A stretch of 64,000 bases of DNA from Gambelia wislizenii (taxonomy: Eukaryota; Chordata; Lepidosauria; Squamata; Crotaphytidae), in NCBI GenBank assembly GCA_030847615.1, contig JAUMIR010000001.1, positions 366,102,687 through 366,166,686 of the forward strand, written 5' to 3'. A program made the translations under genes and the position numbers. Position 1 is the first letter of the stretch, and each line of letters opens with the position of its first letter. The notes beneath the pieces are model-generated. The model worked only from the letters and a program-made list of their open reading frames with translations. It had not been told where the DNA came from and searched no databases. Shown here one piece after another: positions 48,301-57,513 of the stretch.

Positions 48301-51300
48301 CCTAAGCAGAGTTCTCAATAGGGTCACATCCTCTCTACACCTAGTAGTGGGTGCCTCCCTCGATGCCTTCTCCTTTTTGGCTAGGTCCATCAGTGCAGCT
48401 GCATTGGCCCATCGTTCCATATGGCTGAAGCACTGGAGTACGGATACTCGTTCCAGGGTACCCCTCTATACAGCTCCGTTTGAAGGAACCAAATTGTTTG
48501 GGAAAGAGGCGCTAAAGGACATCTCGGTGGAAACTAAGGAGAAGAAGCAGGCAATACCATCCTTGTCCCTTTGCTCGGACAAGTCTGGAAACACATGCTC
48601 CTTGCAGTTGTCTAGCTCCTTTCGCTCTTCCAGAGGATATGGCAGACTGAGGGACTACTGTCTCTTCCAGCCAGCATGGGTAAGGACCAACCAAGTCACC
48701 AGACAACATTCTTCGTACCAGACTAGCAACAGCCGCAAAGGGGGACATCAGAGTCACAAAGGGTCCTTCAAGCAACAATTCTGACTCGTTACCAGCCCCA
48801 GTGGGGGGCCAGCTGAGCCTGTTCCTGGAGGTCTGGCGCAACTCCACAATGGATCAATGGGTACTGCAAACAATCCATCAGGGTTACAAATTGGAGTTGA
48901 CGCCAGACCAAAGGACAGGTTCAAAGGACCTGAGGTGCACTATCGATTGAGCTGGAAACAGGACGCTTTTCTTGAAGTTCACCAGGAAACCATGGTGTTG
49001 AAGGCTCCTGATTGTTGTCTGCAGATCCTTTTGAGCCTCCTCCCAGGACAAGGCCCTCAGAAGGATGTTGTCTAGGTAGGGGTAAAGGTGGATCCCCTTG
49101 ATGCACAGATGCTCCACCAGTACGATGAGTACCTTGATGAACACTTGAGGTGCTGAGGCTAGGCTGAAACGTAGGGACCTAAACTGATAGTGTTGGTCTC
49201 CGAACGTGAAGCGCAGGAAGCGTCTGCTCCCCTCGTGAATCTGGATGTGTAGATACGCTCCTGACAGGTCCAGAGAGGCCAAGAAGTCTTCTCTCTGGAG
49301 TGCCTCTCAGATGGACGCAGCTAGAGGCTCTGTCAATACTAGAACACCTATGCACATTCACAGAAGACTTTGTCACCTTAAGGCTTGATCCTTCATTCCG
49401 GCCCAAGGTGCTTTCAGAGTTTCACGTGTCTCAGGAGCTAGTGCTCCCATCCTTTTGCCCAGACTCTTTGCACCCTAGGGAACATCTCTGGCACAAGTGG
49501 GATGTTAGAAGGGCCATTAGGATTTACATCAAGAGGACCAGCTCCTTCAGGCGCTGTGATGCTCTCTTTGTCTCTTTCAATCCAGCCTCCATTGGGTCGA
49601 AGGCTTCTCACTGGACCATTGCCACCTGGATCAAGGCATGTATCCTGATGGCATACGATGTAGCTAGGACTCCCAGACTTTTGGCTGTAACAGTACATTC
49701 CACAAGATCAGTGGTCACCACCGTGGTGTTTTCCACAACACTCCCATAGTGGAAATATGTAAGGCCGCAACATGGAGCACGCCGTCCACATTCATCAGGC
49801 ATTACAAGGTGGACAAGTTCAGGTCCACGGAAGCCACCATCAGGAGGAGGGTCCTCCAGGAGGTGTTAAGGGGCTGAAGTACAGTCCATGCAGACACTCC
49901 CTCCCATACAGTCGCTAGCTTGGGCACGTCCCAACATCTAGAATTCCTGTTCGCTCCTCCTCTTAGAGAATGCCATATTGGTTCACTTACTGTGAATGGG
50001 CATTCTTCAGAGGAATGAACAGGAATTCTCTCTCCCTCTGTCTCCAATGCTGTTAACTGTCCTTTCTGTAGCGGATTTTCATTCTTGTGTCTTATCACAG
50101 GTCTTCAGGGCTTTGCTAGTCAGTGAACTGGCCGCATGGTCAAGGAGGAGAACAAAGAAACTTGACATTTCCATGTGACCATGACTCAACTTCCTGTTTT
50201 CGGCTGGGCAGGAGTAGGCGTTCCCAACATCTAGAATTCCAGTTTGCTCCTCTCAAGAATGCACATTCATGGTAAGTGAACCAATGTGGCATTCTGTACC
50301 TCCCCACTGCAAGGCACTCTTCATTTCTCCCATATCTCTTGTAAGATTATCTGTATGGCATGACTCATTACAAAAATGTATAAATATAATCAATATAGAT
50401 GGCATCAGTTCTCTGAAACAATTAATTTGATCACAGTCACACCTGTAATTGTCTCATGAACCATCTGTCTGTTCCTCTACCTGCTACCTTTCTGCCCACA
50501 TGTTCTTCCCTAAATAATCAAAAAGTTATTTTTGATAGCTTTTGACTAAGGACAGGGCTGTGAATATGATGGAAAACATAAAGTAAAACAAATGGTAACC
50601 AGATGCTTTTATTTATTAAATTGCAAATATTGAATTCACAGCAGAGTATATAAAACTCTTTTGAGAAGCAGAAGTAATCCAGAAAAACATTCAGATGCTC
50701 TCTTTACTTAACACTTTACTAAAGTTTTTTTTAAAGATGGCAGAAACAGAGAGAAAATAAAATTGGAAAACTGAACAAGAAACACATTCATAATCTTGTG
50801 CTGAGCTGCATTTTATGAGGCCCTACATGCAAATTCAGGGAATGATGACTTTCTCTCCCACCCCTAAATCTTTAGGCCACAATCCTGCCATACTTCTCAG
50901 GAAACATTCCCCATTGAACACTGTTGCATCTGGCTTCAGAGTAAAAGTGTGTAAACATGGATTGTAACTGGTAATGAAAGCAGTGAAGTTACATGGTTAG
51001 CTTCCTTCACTGAAGACTGTATGTATTCTGATGATGTGTGTTATCTTTGCTCTTGAATGCAAGAGCACCAATATGCACAAACAGACTGAAGAAGCAATCT
51101 TGCTTTCTGTAGCTGGTTTTATTAGGGAAGGGAGGCCCGGTGTGTGTGTCATATTGGGATGCTGTTCCCTTTACAGCATGGTAAGCTTATTGGTAGATTT
51201 GCCCTAGTCATCCAAGGACCACTCGGTGTTTGCCACTTTATATGGTACCAAGACAGGAAAAGATAATAATGGGATAATGATGTTGGGACAAGTATGGAGG

Positions 51301-54300
51301 GCCTTTTGAGACCCATCTGGCTTATCATTGTATGAGTTTTGGGGGGCAATATGAGATTTCATTGGCTGCATGAGATGGTGCGTGAAGACAGTAATTGATA
51401 ATTGTGTCCTGTTTTGTAGTTTTTAGAACAAAGAGTATGAATTTAGTGAGAGGTAACTCTTCCTAAGAAGCCTTTCTTGCAGTGGGTTGTGGGTTGAACA
51501 TGTTGTGAAATCATCATGCTATATGGAAGAAAGCTCTTCACACGCTCTTACTGTTTCATTTTCTTGATTAGCTAATATGAGATAATTGCATATAACAAGC
51601 TCTGCTACTATAAGGTAACATATTGCCCTTTTGTCTGTACAGTGCCAATGTTTTCCATAGTGACAGAACATTTTGTTTTATGAAAACAGGAAGGGGATGA
51701 TGAAGATGCATGTTTTGCTGCAACTTTTGCTTCAGTGGCTGAACACATGGGCTGTATATCTGCAGAATGTGAGGTAAAATGGGTCTTGATGTGGGAGCAA
51801 CAGCAGCTGTAAAGGAACCAATCTCTGTGAAAGCTGAATGGATTGGCTCAAGATTCATAAGAGACTGAGATCCATTGGAGGCTTCTAATGGAGGAAGTAA
51901 GTTTTGCCAGTTCTTCCTTTGCAACCCTCCCATGATATTTCAGAGGGTCCCCCAGATCTTCAGAGTACATGCTCCAGAGATACAGGGGGAAGGAAGAACT
52001 GGTAAACACTGCCTTCTCCTCTTTCTCTGTCTGAAGTGTCTCATGAGCAGTGTTCTCTGGATTTAGCCCAGTGACCATTGTTAAGATGTGGTTGTCACTG
52101 AATTTTTTGGAAAACCTGTGTTAAAGTGGTCAAAATTTGAGGCTTAGCATTTCAAGAAAAGCTGGGTTCTCATATCTGCCTGTTGACTGACTTGGAAGTC
52201 CTGTTGTTGGGTCAGAAAGCACAAATATAAATAATTTAAGACTTATTCTGACTTTATTTCATGTCAGACACAAATGGGGAGGAGGGAGAAGCCTTGCTAG
52301 CCACTGAAGCCCTACCACCACTACCATATTTCAGAGACTTTGCCAGGTGTCCCCTATATGTTTTCAAGCCTAAATCCATTTGCTGATGTGGTCTGCCTTG
52401 CATTTATTTAGGGCTGCTGAGCTTTTTGTCCATTATCAATTTTTCACGTGTTTCATTACCCAACATTCTTAAGCCCTAGGGCAGTCAAGAACCTAGGACA
52501 GTCCAAAATTAAGCTGTTATTGTTGTTTGTTTGTTTATATTATAGAATTGATGTACATGGCGCTTTACAGAAGGTTACAGAATAAAACAATGATCACTAT
52601 TCCAATAATATAAAATACTAAAATACAATAAGAAAAGGGGGGGAAACATACAGATAATTCAGAATAAAACAAAATAATCAGTACAGGTAATCAAATACAA
52701 TAATGATATAAATATTAAAAATTAATCTGAAATTCCAAAAAAAAGTTTTCAATTTGGATTTACATGGGCAGTCCAAAAGATCATAACCAGAAACCACTTC
52801 TGGATGTGACTTTTAGGTCTGCTGGATCATTTTTGTAAGGGTTGCGGGTGTTTGAGGCATACTCACAGAAATCTCTGCCACACTCAAAGCCCTTGATCTT
52901 TTGGGGATGTTTTCACCCATTTTTTGTTTTTGGGAGGCATATATATGCAGCTTGTGAGCCATACTTTCTCTAGACTGCTCTGAGAGTATTGGCAAGGCAA
53001 ACCAAATAGCAATCACAAGAGGCATCAGACTTCCCCTAGTCAGAAAAAGACTCTAATGGCATGCAACAGTATGCAAGACAAGAAATTAACCTGTTGCCAG
53101 TAATGGAGAGAGAATTTTCTATCCTGTTTTTCACCTTTGTTCCTTTAAGGCAGCAGGGGGCAGCAGAGGCTCTTCCAGGAGGTTTGGTTTGGGGTAGGGT
53201 TGTGGTGTTTTGTTTTGCATAAAGGGTAGGATTGGGTGAGAATTTCATTTCAGTTGGTTTTGATCATAATTTATCAAAATGTGTTTCTTTATACTGAGGG
53301 TGGAAAGAACTTGCAGTTTTTTAAAAAAACTGAACAGGCAAGAAACAAACTGACAGAGCCAACCATCTGGCCCCAGGGGTTTCAGTATTGAACTCTTTGA
53401 AGTCCTGAATCTTCAGTCATATTAATGCTGAAGCAGGGTTGTCCCTACTTCAGCTCTCCTCAGTAAGGGTCCCGTGGGGAAAGAAGAGAGTCCTCTTGGG
53501 CAAGCCATCTGGAAGATAACAGCAGAGAATGGCATGACAACCGCCAACACCCTTGCCAGTTCTGTGCTCTAAACTCATTTGCTATTGTCCAGTTAGCTTT
53601 CAGGTTTTCATAGTGAACTGTGGGTGATGAAGCAGGAGGGCCAATAGTTTAGAGCAGTCATGAAGGAAATGTTTGTCTAATCTGACTGAACTTTGGGTAC
53701 AGCTCATATCAAAACCTACTTTGTTTGTGATGGCGATAGCAGCAGGAGCCAGAGTGGTATAGTGTTTTGAGTGTTGAACTCAGACTCTGGGAAACTAGGG
53801 TCTGAATCCCTGCTCAGCCATGGAAGCATGCTGGGTGACCTTGGGCATGTCACACACTCTCGGTCTCAGAGGAAGGCAGAGGCAAACGCCCTCTGAACAA
53901 ATCTTGCCAAGAAAACCCCATGATATTTTTGCCTTAGGGTTGCCATAACTTGGAAATGATTTGAATGTACACAACAATGGGTTGCCCCCCTCATTTTCTG
54001 AGGGGCTTGTTGTCTTTAAACCCTATCTGTCAGGAAGATCCAAACTGGCCCTCTCTGTTTTGGTAATAGCTATAGCGTTTGAATTTGTCCAGTGCAGATA
54101 GGGAGAATTTCATTTGGGTTTGCTTTTGAAGAACTTCTTACAGTGTGGAAGATCTTTCAAAGTAATGACAGTAAAACTTGAACTTTAAAAACCTTTAATG
54201 TGAGAGAAAGCAAAAGTGAATTTTTTTCCCATCCCTGTAAGAAAAAGTTGGTCACATTTTTGTAGAAGACTCCATTCCTTACACACAAAGCCATATTTTT

Positions 54301-56535
54301 TTAAATGGAACTGAGTGTTGTTTACAATCTTAACATCACATTTTAAGATATCTTTTTTTTTTCATTTTAGACTTGCTAGTATGTCTTAGTTTAGTTGTCC
54401 TCTCTTCTTCATTTTTCCTTCAGGACTACTATTGCTGTGTGCCTCCATTTCAGTTTAAGGAGTATGAAATTGCACATATTTTCAGATATCACAGCAGACA
54501 AGCATCTGCAAAGTTGCTCAAGGCATTTGAAAATGAGGTAAGTGTGCAGAAGCTTGTCTTCCATTAACAGACACTTATTTGAAACAACTTGTTGCATTGC
54601 CATTTTTAGTTGTTCTCCTTTCTACCACTCTTCAGAATTGCATGGCAACATGTGTTTTGCAATGCTGCCTGTTCCTTACGGGTGTTGCATTATTAGTATT
54701 GGCATTGTCTTGCTATGTGTTTTGAGTCTTGTATCATAGTCTTTTCCAACTCCATTCCCCTTCTCTGTTAGATATGTTATCTAAGAGCCAGTGGGAATGG
54801 CAGTCCAGCATCTAGAGAGCCACACCTTCTACAGACCTCTTTTAGAAGTTATTAGAGAGACACAAACTGTCCTATGGTGCTTAAGTAGACGAAACAGCCT
54901 GTAGCTTCTACCAGTCAGTGTTCACTGAATCTAAGCAGTGGTTCAGATGTGGGTCTAATTTTAACACAAAACAACCATTATTTAAACTCAGAATGCATGT
55001 AGTGGGTATTTAGGGTGTACATGCAAACCTGTGATAACTGTTAGAGATAATTGTACTTGTCCCTGGCTACCCACAGCCTGGCCCAAATCTTGTTTACTTG
55101 GAAACAGTGGCATTTTGTGGCTTCCCTGAAGAGGGTTGATGAACCTGTTCCATACCATTAGAGCTGTCCAACGTGCTCAAAGCATTTTTTGGAATTGGTT
55201 CAGCTTCTTGACTAGCTCATTTAAAGTTCAGATTAAAACCTGGAGCAGGTTTACCACCCCTCTGAGAGACAACCACCAGCTACTATTGCTTAGAAGGATG
55301 CCTTAGTGTGTGATTTGGAAATAGATTCCTTAGAAAACAGTGAAACTTGCAATTTTCTTTTGAATATGGTCTTTAGACGGGTAAGAGATCAATCTTGTTG
55401 TTCAGCACATTGGTTCAGAACAGACATTGACACCTATGCAGTTTTGCAGGATGTGTCACAAAGAATCTGGACCATGAACTATCACTGCAATCTTGGTGGA
55501 ATGCATCCATTAATTGATTAGGAAGTGACTGATTATTTTTTGATCAGGATAGTCACATTAGCTAGCGAAATTGTCCCTATGTAGCATTTGGCCTAGCAGC
55601 TATGCTTATTAAGAGGCATGTTATCAGTGTTCCATGGCAGGCAACATCTTGATGTCATTCTTAATGTCAGTCATAATTGATTTTGATGCAGTATACTTTT
55701 TCCCCCTGAAGGTTGGCAGACGGAACCTGCTTGCCTCCAGCCTTGAAATTCCATAAAATTTATTTTTCTCTGTAGGAAAGTAAACATGACCCAATAGTGG
55801 AAGAACCTGCTTGTCCTGATACAGAATCATCTGCATTAATTCCAGCTAAGACTTCTGACTCAAAAGCAAGTATAAGTTCACTTGACCTTTGAAAACTTCT
55901 GTGGCTCTTTTCCCTGTGGGTTGTATTCAGGTGTGTCAGTCTATTAGCAGGACAACCCTAGTGGACAGATTCTTTTTTCTTCTGAATCTGCTCCAGAGAA
56001 CTGGAGAACATTCTAGAGCAGTTATGGGATGCAGGGAGAGGAAGGGTAAGTCCTACCTAATATGGGATAAGTTCTGGTGAAACACAGAGTTTACTAAGAG
56101 TCTAAAACAGTTGCTCATCTACATGAAGAACTGGAATGTATGGTGAAACTGGAAAAAATAAAGTGTATTTTAAAGGGCAGAATCCACAAATCTGAACTCT
56201 GGCAATTTCCTACCATCACTCCCCAACTAACACACTTGCATATAAATGCAATATTTCCTTGGCAATAACATTCTCCTGTTGTAAGCATGTGCTTATGCTT
56301 TTAAAAGTGGCATTTTTGTGTTGCTTTCCTAATAGTAAAAACAGCTTCTACTAGTGAGTATTGACCTTTTCTGTGAAAAATCTTGACCTACAAGTTTTAC
56401 ATGCAGGATATCTGTGTTGAAGTTTCTCCTGGCACCTACACAGTCAGCGCATCATTACATGAAGATACAGTCAAACAAACACATCTGGTAAAGATTAAGC
56501 CAGGAGAAAGTATAAATTTGACTTTTGATTTATGA
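45207..56535 (+). CDS. AKIP1: A-kinase interacting protein 1 (AKIP1), five coding exons
   Basis: The coding exons are 45207-45341 (within exon 45197-45341), 51690-51773, 54424-54537, 55776-55865 and 56407-56535, giving 45+28+38+30+42 = 183 residues against about 210 in human. Every junction is phase 0. Three blocks match AKIP1: an N-terminal helix with LAQEVLERAK (human LALEVLERAK), a middle YYCCVPP...HIFRYH block (human YYSSVP...HVYRYH), and a C-terminal VSPGTYTV...KQTHLVKI...LTFDL domain. In human, AKIP1 (BCA3) binds the PKA catalytic subunit and NF-kB p65 and acts in nucleus, cytoplasm and mitochondria. The start is the first ATG in exon 2, with A at -3 and G at +4. The fourth coding intron appears to use a GC donor. 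A 4.3-kb DIRS element lies in the intron between the first two coding exons. C11orf16 converges on it from the right, as in mammals. Confidence 0.9.
45472..45598. mobile_element. Palindromic hAT-like MITE, family B
   Basis: CAGGGATGGGGAGCAAGTGGCCCTCCAGATG mirrored by CATCTGGAAGGGAATACATTCCCCATCTTG, 130 bases after AKIP1 exon 2. Confidence 0.6.
45997..46138 (+). repeat. DIRS left inverted terminal repeat
   Basis: It matches the reverse complement of 50124-50261 with few differences. Shared cores include AGGAAGTTGAGTCATGGTCA and CCATGCGGCCAGTTCA. The outer part (CATTCTCTGAGAGGAGGAGC) recurs in the internal complementary region. Confidence 0.9.
46325..48783 (+). pseudogene. DIRS gag-like ORF, interrupted
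   Basis: An ATG at 46325 (MAKGSGKSSASSK) is followed by a stop after 23 codons. The main gag-like frame is 47297-48783, broken by one TAA at 48023-48025. Upstream of that stop is a Gln/Ala/Pro-rich then acidic stretch (KEEGECSDAEQPEPS). Downstream is the conserved DIRS gag core with VDKPVASLV, PKEGEALLKDPDEKRANGAL, ALAHRSIWLKHWSTDT and PLYTAPFEGTKLFG. It ends in a Ser/Lys-rich tail (TGA 48783-48785). The family gag core normally precedes RT, as here. Confidence 0.8.
48796..48928 (+). pseudogene. DIRS reverse transcriptase, N-terminal fragment
   Basis: The plus strand encodes GGQLSLFLEVWRNSTMDQWV followed by LQTIHQGYKLELTP, the usual start of the DIRS RT domain. The frame then runs into the inverted block near 48930. 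Confidence 0.7.
48930..49290 (-). pseudogene. DIRS reverse transcriptase core, inverted block
   Basis: The minus strand encodes RT motifs in order: ASLDLSGAYLHIQIHEGSRR (motif A, catalytic Asp in LDLSGAY), RFLRFTFGDQHYQFRSL, a SAPQVFIKVL block and GIHLYPYLDNILL (motif C), then VNFKKSVLFP. In working DIRS RTs motif C reads YLDD. Here the second Asp is Asn, which would kill activity. The block should be on + between its neighbours, so an inversion with loss of flanking RT and RNase H sequence is inferred. Confidence 0.85.
49310..49877 (+). pseudogene. DIRS tyrosine recombinase, frameshifted
   Basis: It encodes the catalytic part of the DIRS tyrosine recombinase: LRLDPSFRPKVLSEFHVSQE, HKWDVRRAIRIYIKRT, FRRCDALFVSF and AVTVHSTRSV (the H-x-x-R box). 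After a frameshift near 49725-49735 it reads EICKAATWS and FIRHYKVDKFRS with the nucleophile Tyr, ending with a TGA at 49875-49877. The enzyme class integrates a circular DNA copy instead of using a DDE integrase. Confidence 0.85.
49925..50040. repeat. DIRS internal complementary region
   Basis: It contains AACATCTAGAATTCCTGTTC and, 80 bases on, its partial inverse GAACAGGAATTCT, separated by TTGGTTCACTTACTGTGAAT. This corresponds to the two element ends placed back to back, the template DIRS elements use to make a circular intermediate. Confidence 0.7.
50124..50261 (-). repeat. DIRS right inverted terminal repeat
   Basis: Reverse complement of the left ITR. About 35 extra bases (to about 50296) containing GGTAAGTGAACCAATGTGGCATTC continue outward. 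They are also represented at 49970-50010, as expected for the asymmetric right end of DIRS elements. Confidence 0.88.
50300..51689. other. AKIP1 intron sequence, no feature
   Basis: Intron between the first two coding exons, right of the DIRS element. One short palindromic-repeat remnant near 50875-50965. Confidence 0.5.
51690..51773 (+). CDS. AKIP1: AKIP1 exon 3 (28 codons)
   Basis: The acceptor ATGAAAACAG and donor GAG|GTAAAA frame 84 bases, phase 0 at both ends. It encodes an acidic start (EGDDED) and FASVAEHMGCIS, which aligns with FRTMAEFMDYTS in human AKIP1. Because its length is a multiple of three, skipping it would keep the frame. Confidence 0.85.
52525..52780 (-). mobile_element. 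LINE 3' tail fragment
   Basis: TTTATATTATAGAATTGATGTACATGGCGCTTTACA followed by an A-rich AATAC/AATAAA stretch resembles the reversed 3' end of an L2-group LINE. No coding part. It lies in the AKIP1 intron between coding exons 2 and 3. Confidence 0.4.
53745..53977 (+). mobile_element. Sauria SINE in an AKIP1 intron
   Basis: Head GAGCCAGAGTGGTATAGTG, B-box region AGGGTCTGAATCCCTGC, then GGTGACCTTGGGCATGTC, AATCTTGCCAAGAAAACCCC and a tail CCATAACTTGGAAATGATTTG. It lies 450 bases before AKIP1 exon 4. Confidence 0.82.
54424..54537 (+). CDS. AKIP1: AKIP1 exon 4 (38 codons)
   Basis: The acceptor is TTTTTCCTTCAG and the donor GAG|GTAAGT is near consensus. It encodes DYYCCVPPFQFKEYEIAHIF followed by RYHSRQ. 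The human counterpart carries YYSSVPEEG...HVYRYHRG. It is phase 0 at both ends. Confidence 0.9.
55776..55865 (+). CDS. AKIP1: AKIP1 exon 5 (30 codons, inferred GC donor)
   Basis: The acceptor is TTTTTCTCTGTAG. The exon encodes a low-complexity acidic linker ending ...KTSDSK. No GT donor here keeps the next exon open: the nearest GT, two bases downstream, leaves phase 1 and reads into a stop in exon 6. The sequence TCAAAA|GCAAGT at 55866 fits the consensus of U2 GC-AG introns and restores phase 0. The human junction falls at the same residue (ISK|DLYIEV against DSK|DICVEV). Confidence 0.8.
56407..56535 (+). CDS. AKIP1: AKIP1 exon 6, C-terminus and stop
   Basis: The acceptor is TTTTACATGCAG. 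It encodes DICVEVSPGTYTVSASLHED, then a KQTHLVKI strand, and ends LTFDL with a TGA at 56533-56535. This is the most conserved AKIP1 domain (human DLYIEVYPGTYSV...LVFPV). The length matches the human last exon closely. Confidence 0.92.
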   Translation, partial: DICVEVSPGTYTVSASLHEDTVKQTHLVKIKPGESINLTFDL

Positions 56536-56757
56536 TCTCTTTCTAATCAAGGTAACTTATGATACAGATGTCAGCATCTGAAGTGTGTTTTAATGGATTA
56601 TCTTCTCTGTCTTGAGCATTTTAAATATATTCTCAGACTTGAGCTTTTTATTATGTTTGTATATTATAGTTATTCTGTCTGTATATTATAGTTCAAACCT
56701 TGTTTCATATTTGCCTTAACTTCAATCATGTGGTGTTCTTTCACTTTTATGCTATGC

Positions 56758-56763
56758 AATAAA
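56758..56763 (+). terminator. AKIP1: AKIP1 polyadenylation signal
   Basis: AATAAA lies 223 bases after the AKIP1 stop, followed by the GT/T-rich stretch AAAGTGTTGCTGCTCTTTTT, as expected for cleavage near 56780. Confidence 0.75.
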
Positions 56764-57228
56764 TATAAAGTGTTGCTGCTCTTTTTAAAGACTTAAACCT
56801 GTGTGCAGTTTCTCTTACCAGTTTACTAAAACAATAGCATAGACTGTTGAAATGAAGTGAAATGAATGGAACAGAAAAGAGAGCTTCACTGCAGTGTATT
56901 ATGTAAAACACAATACACTATTCTCCCACAAATGAAAATGGTCAGATCCATTGTCAGTTGGTGTCTGATATCCTAATCCTGCATTTTGCTGCATATTCAT
57001 TTGGTTCTGTGGGGACAATTTATCACTGTCCTAAAAAGTTTACTACTCAAAAAACTGTTCGAACTGTCTCTTGCATGATGGCTACATGCACTATGTCTTC
57101 CAGGAATTGTGCAATGTTGCAGTAAAAAACTTAAGCTTGCTAGGAAAGATCCTGGAAAGCAATGCCATTTACATAGGCACACTTTCACATCTGTACATAA
57201 ACATAAGACGTAGCCTTATTTAAATAAT

Positions 57229-57234
57229 TTTAAT
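57229..57234 (-). terminator. C11orf16: Possible C11orf16 polyadenylation signal (ATTAAA)
   Basis: ATTAAA on the minus strand lies about 100 bases beyond the last-exon stop. No AATAAA is closer. It lies about 450 bases from the AKIP1 cleavage region, so the two genes are tail-to-tail. Confidence 0.35.
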
Positions 57235-57332
57235 GCATTCTTGCAAATCCACTCTTAAACAAAATAAGTAGAATTGCTGTTCAAATACTTAAAACCAGGC
57301 ACAGGTTTCAGCTATGGCTGACTGACTGCTCA

Positions 57333-57513
57333 TTACCCGGCCCATGGTGATGGTTTTACATCTTCGTTGGTCAATATTTTCTTCACTGTAAGTTTCCTTT
57401 GAGGAGATTGTTCAATGGTTTCAAATATGGCACTCTGATTTACTAGTATGTTTGGCGGTGTATCCATATGTGGATTTACTTTGGTTCCAGTTCTTTCCTT
57501 TCTGCTGCAGCTG
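57333..57513 (-). CDS. C11orf16: Probable last exon of C11orf16
   Basis: The acceptor CCTGTGTTTTCAG precedes 57513. One frame is open for 60 codons to a TAA at 57335-57333, containing KVNPHMDTPPNILVNQ and KLTVKKILTNEDVKPS. It is weakly reminiscent of the human tail (THMKPPRTPP). That frame needs an incoming phase of 2, but the donor at 58289 leaves phase 1. With phase 1 the exon reads only AAAERKELEPK before a stop. Either that short tail is real, or a small exon lies between. A candidate 28-base exon is 58131-58104. Confidence 0.5.

Larger units (their letters stand above)
45997..50296 (+). mobile_element. DIRS-type retrotransposon, rearranged and defective
   Basis: A 4.3-kb element in the AKIP1 intron between coding exons 1 and 2. 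Inverted terminal repeats (about 45997-46138 and 50124-50261) flank a gag-like region on +, a fragment of DIRS reverse transcriptase on +, an RT block on - (about 48930-49290), and a tyrosine recombinase on +. An internal complementary region (about 49925-50040) repeats ITR ends in opposite orientations, as in DIRS1. The RNase H and methyltransferase domains usual between RT and recombinase are missing. It carries an in-frame stop, at least one frameshift and an inversion, so this copy is not functional. Confidence 0.9.

Noticed and set aside
48884..49282. Minus-strand ORF as an independent gene antisense to the DIRS element
   Set aside because: Its motifs are those of DIRS reverse transcriptase itself. 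It is part of the element, inverted.
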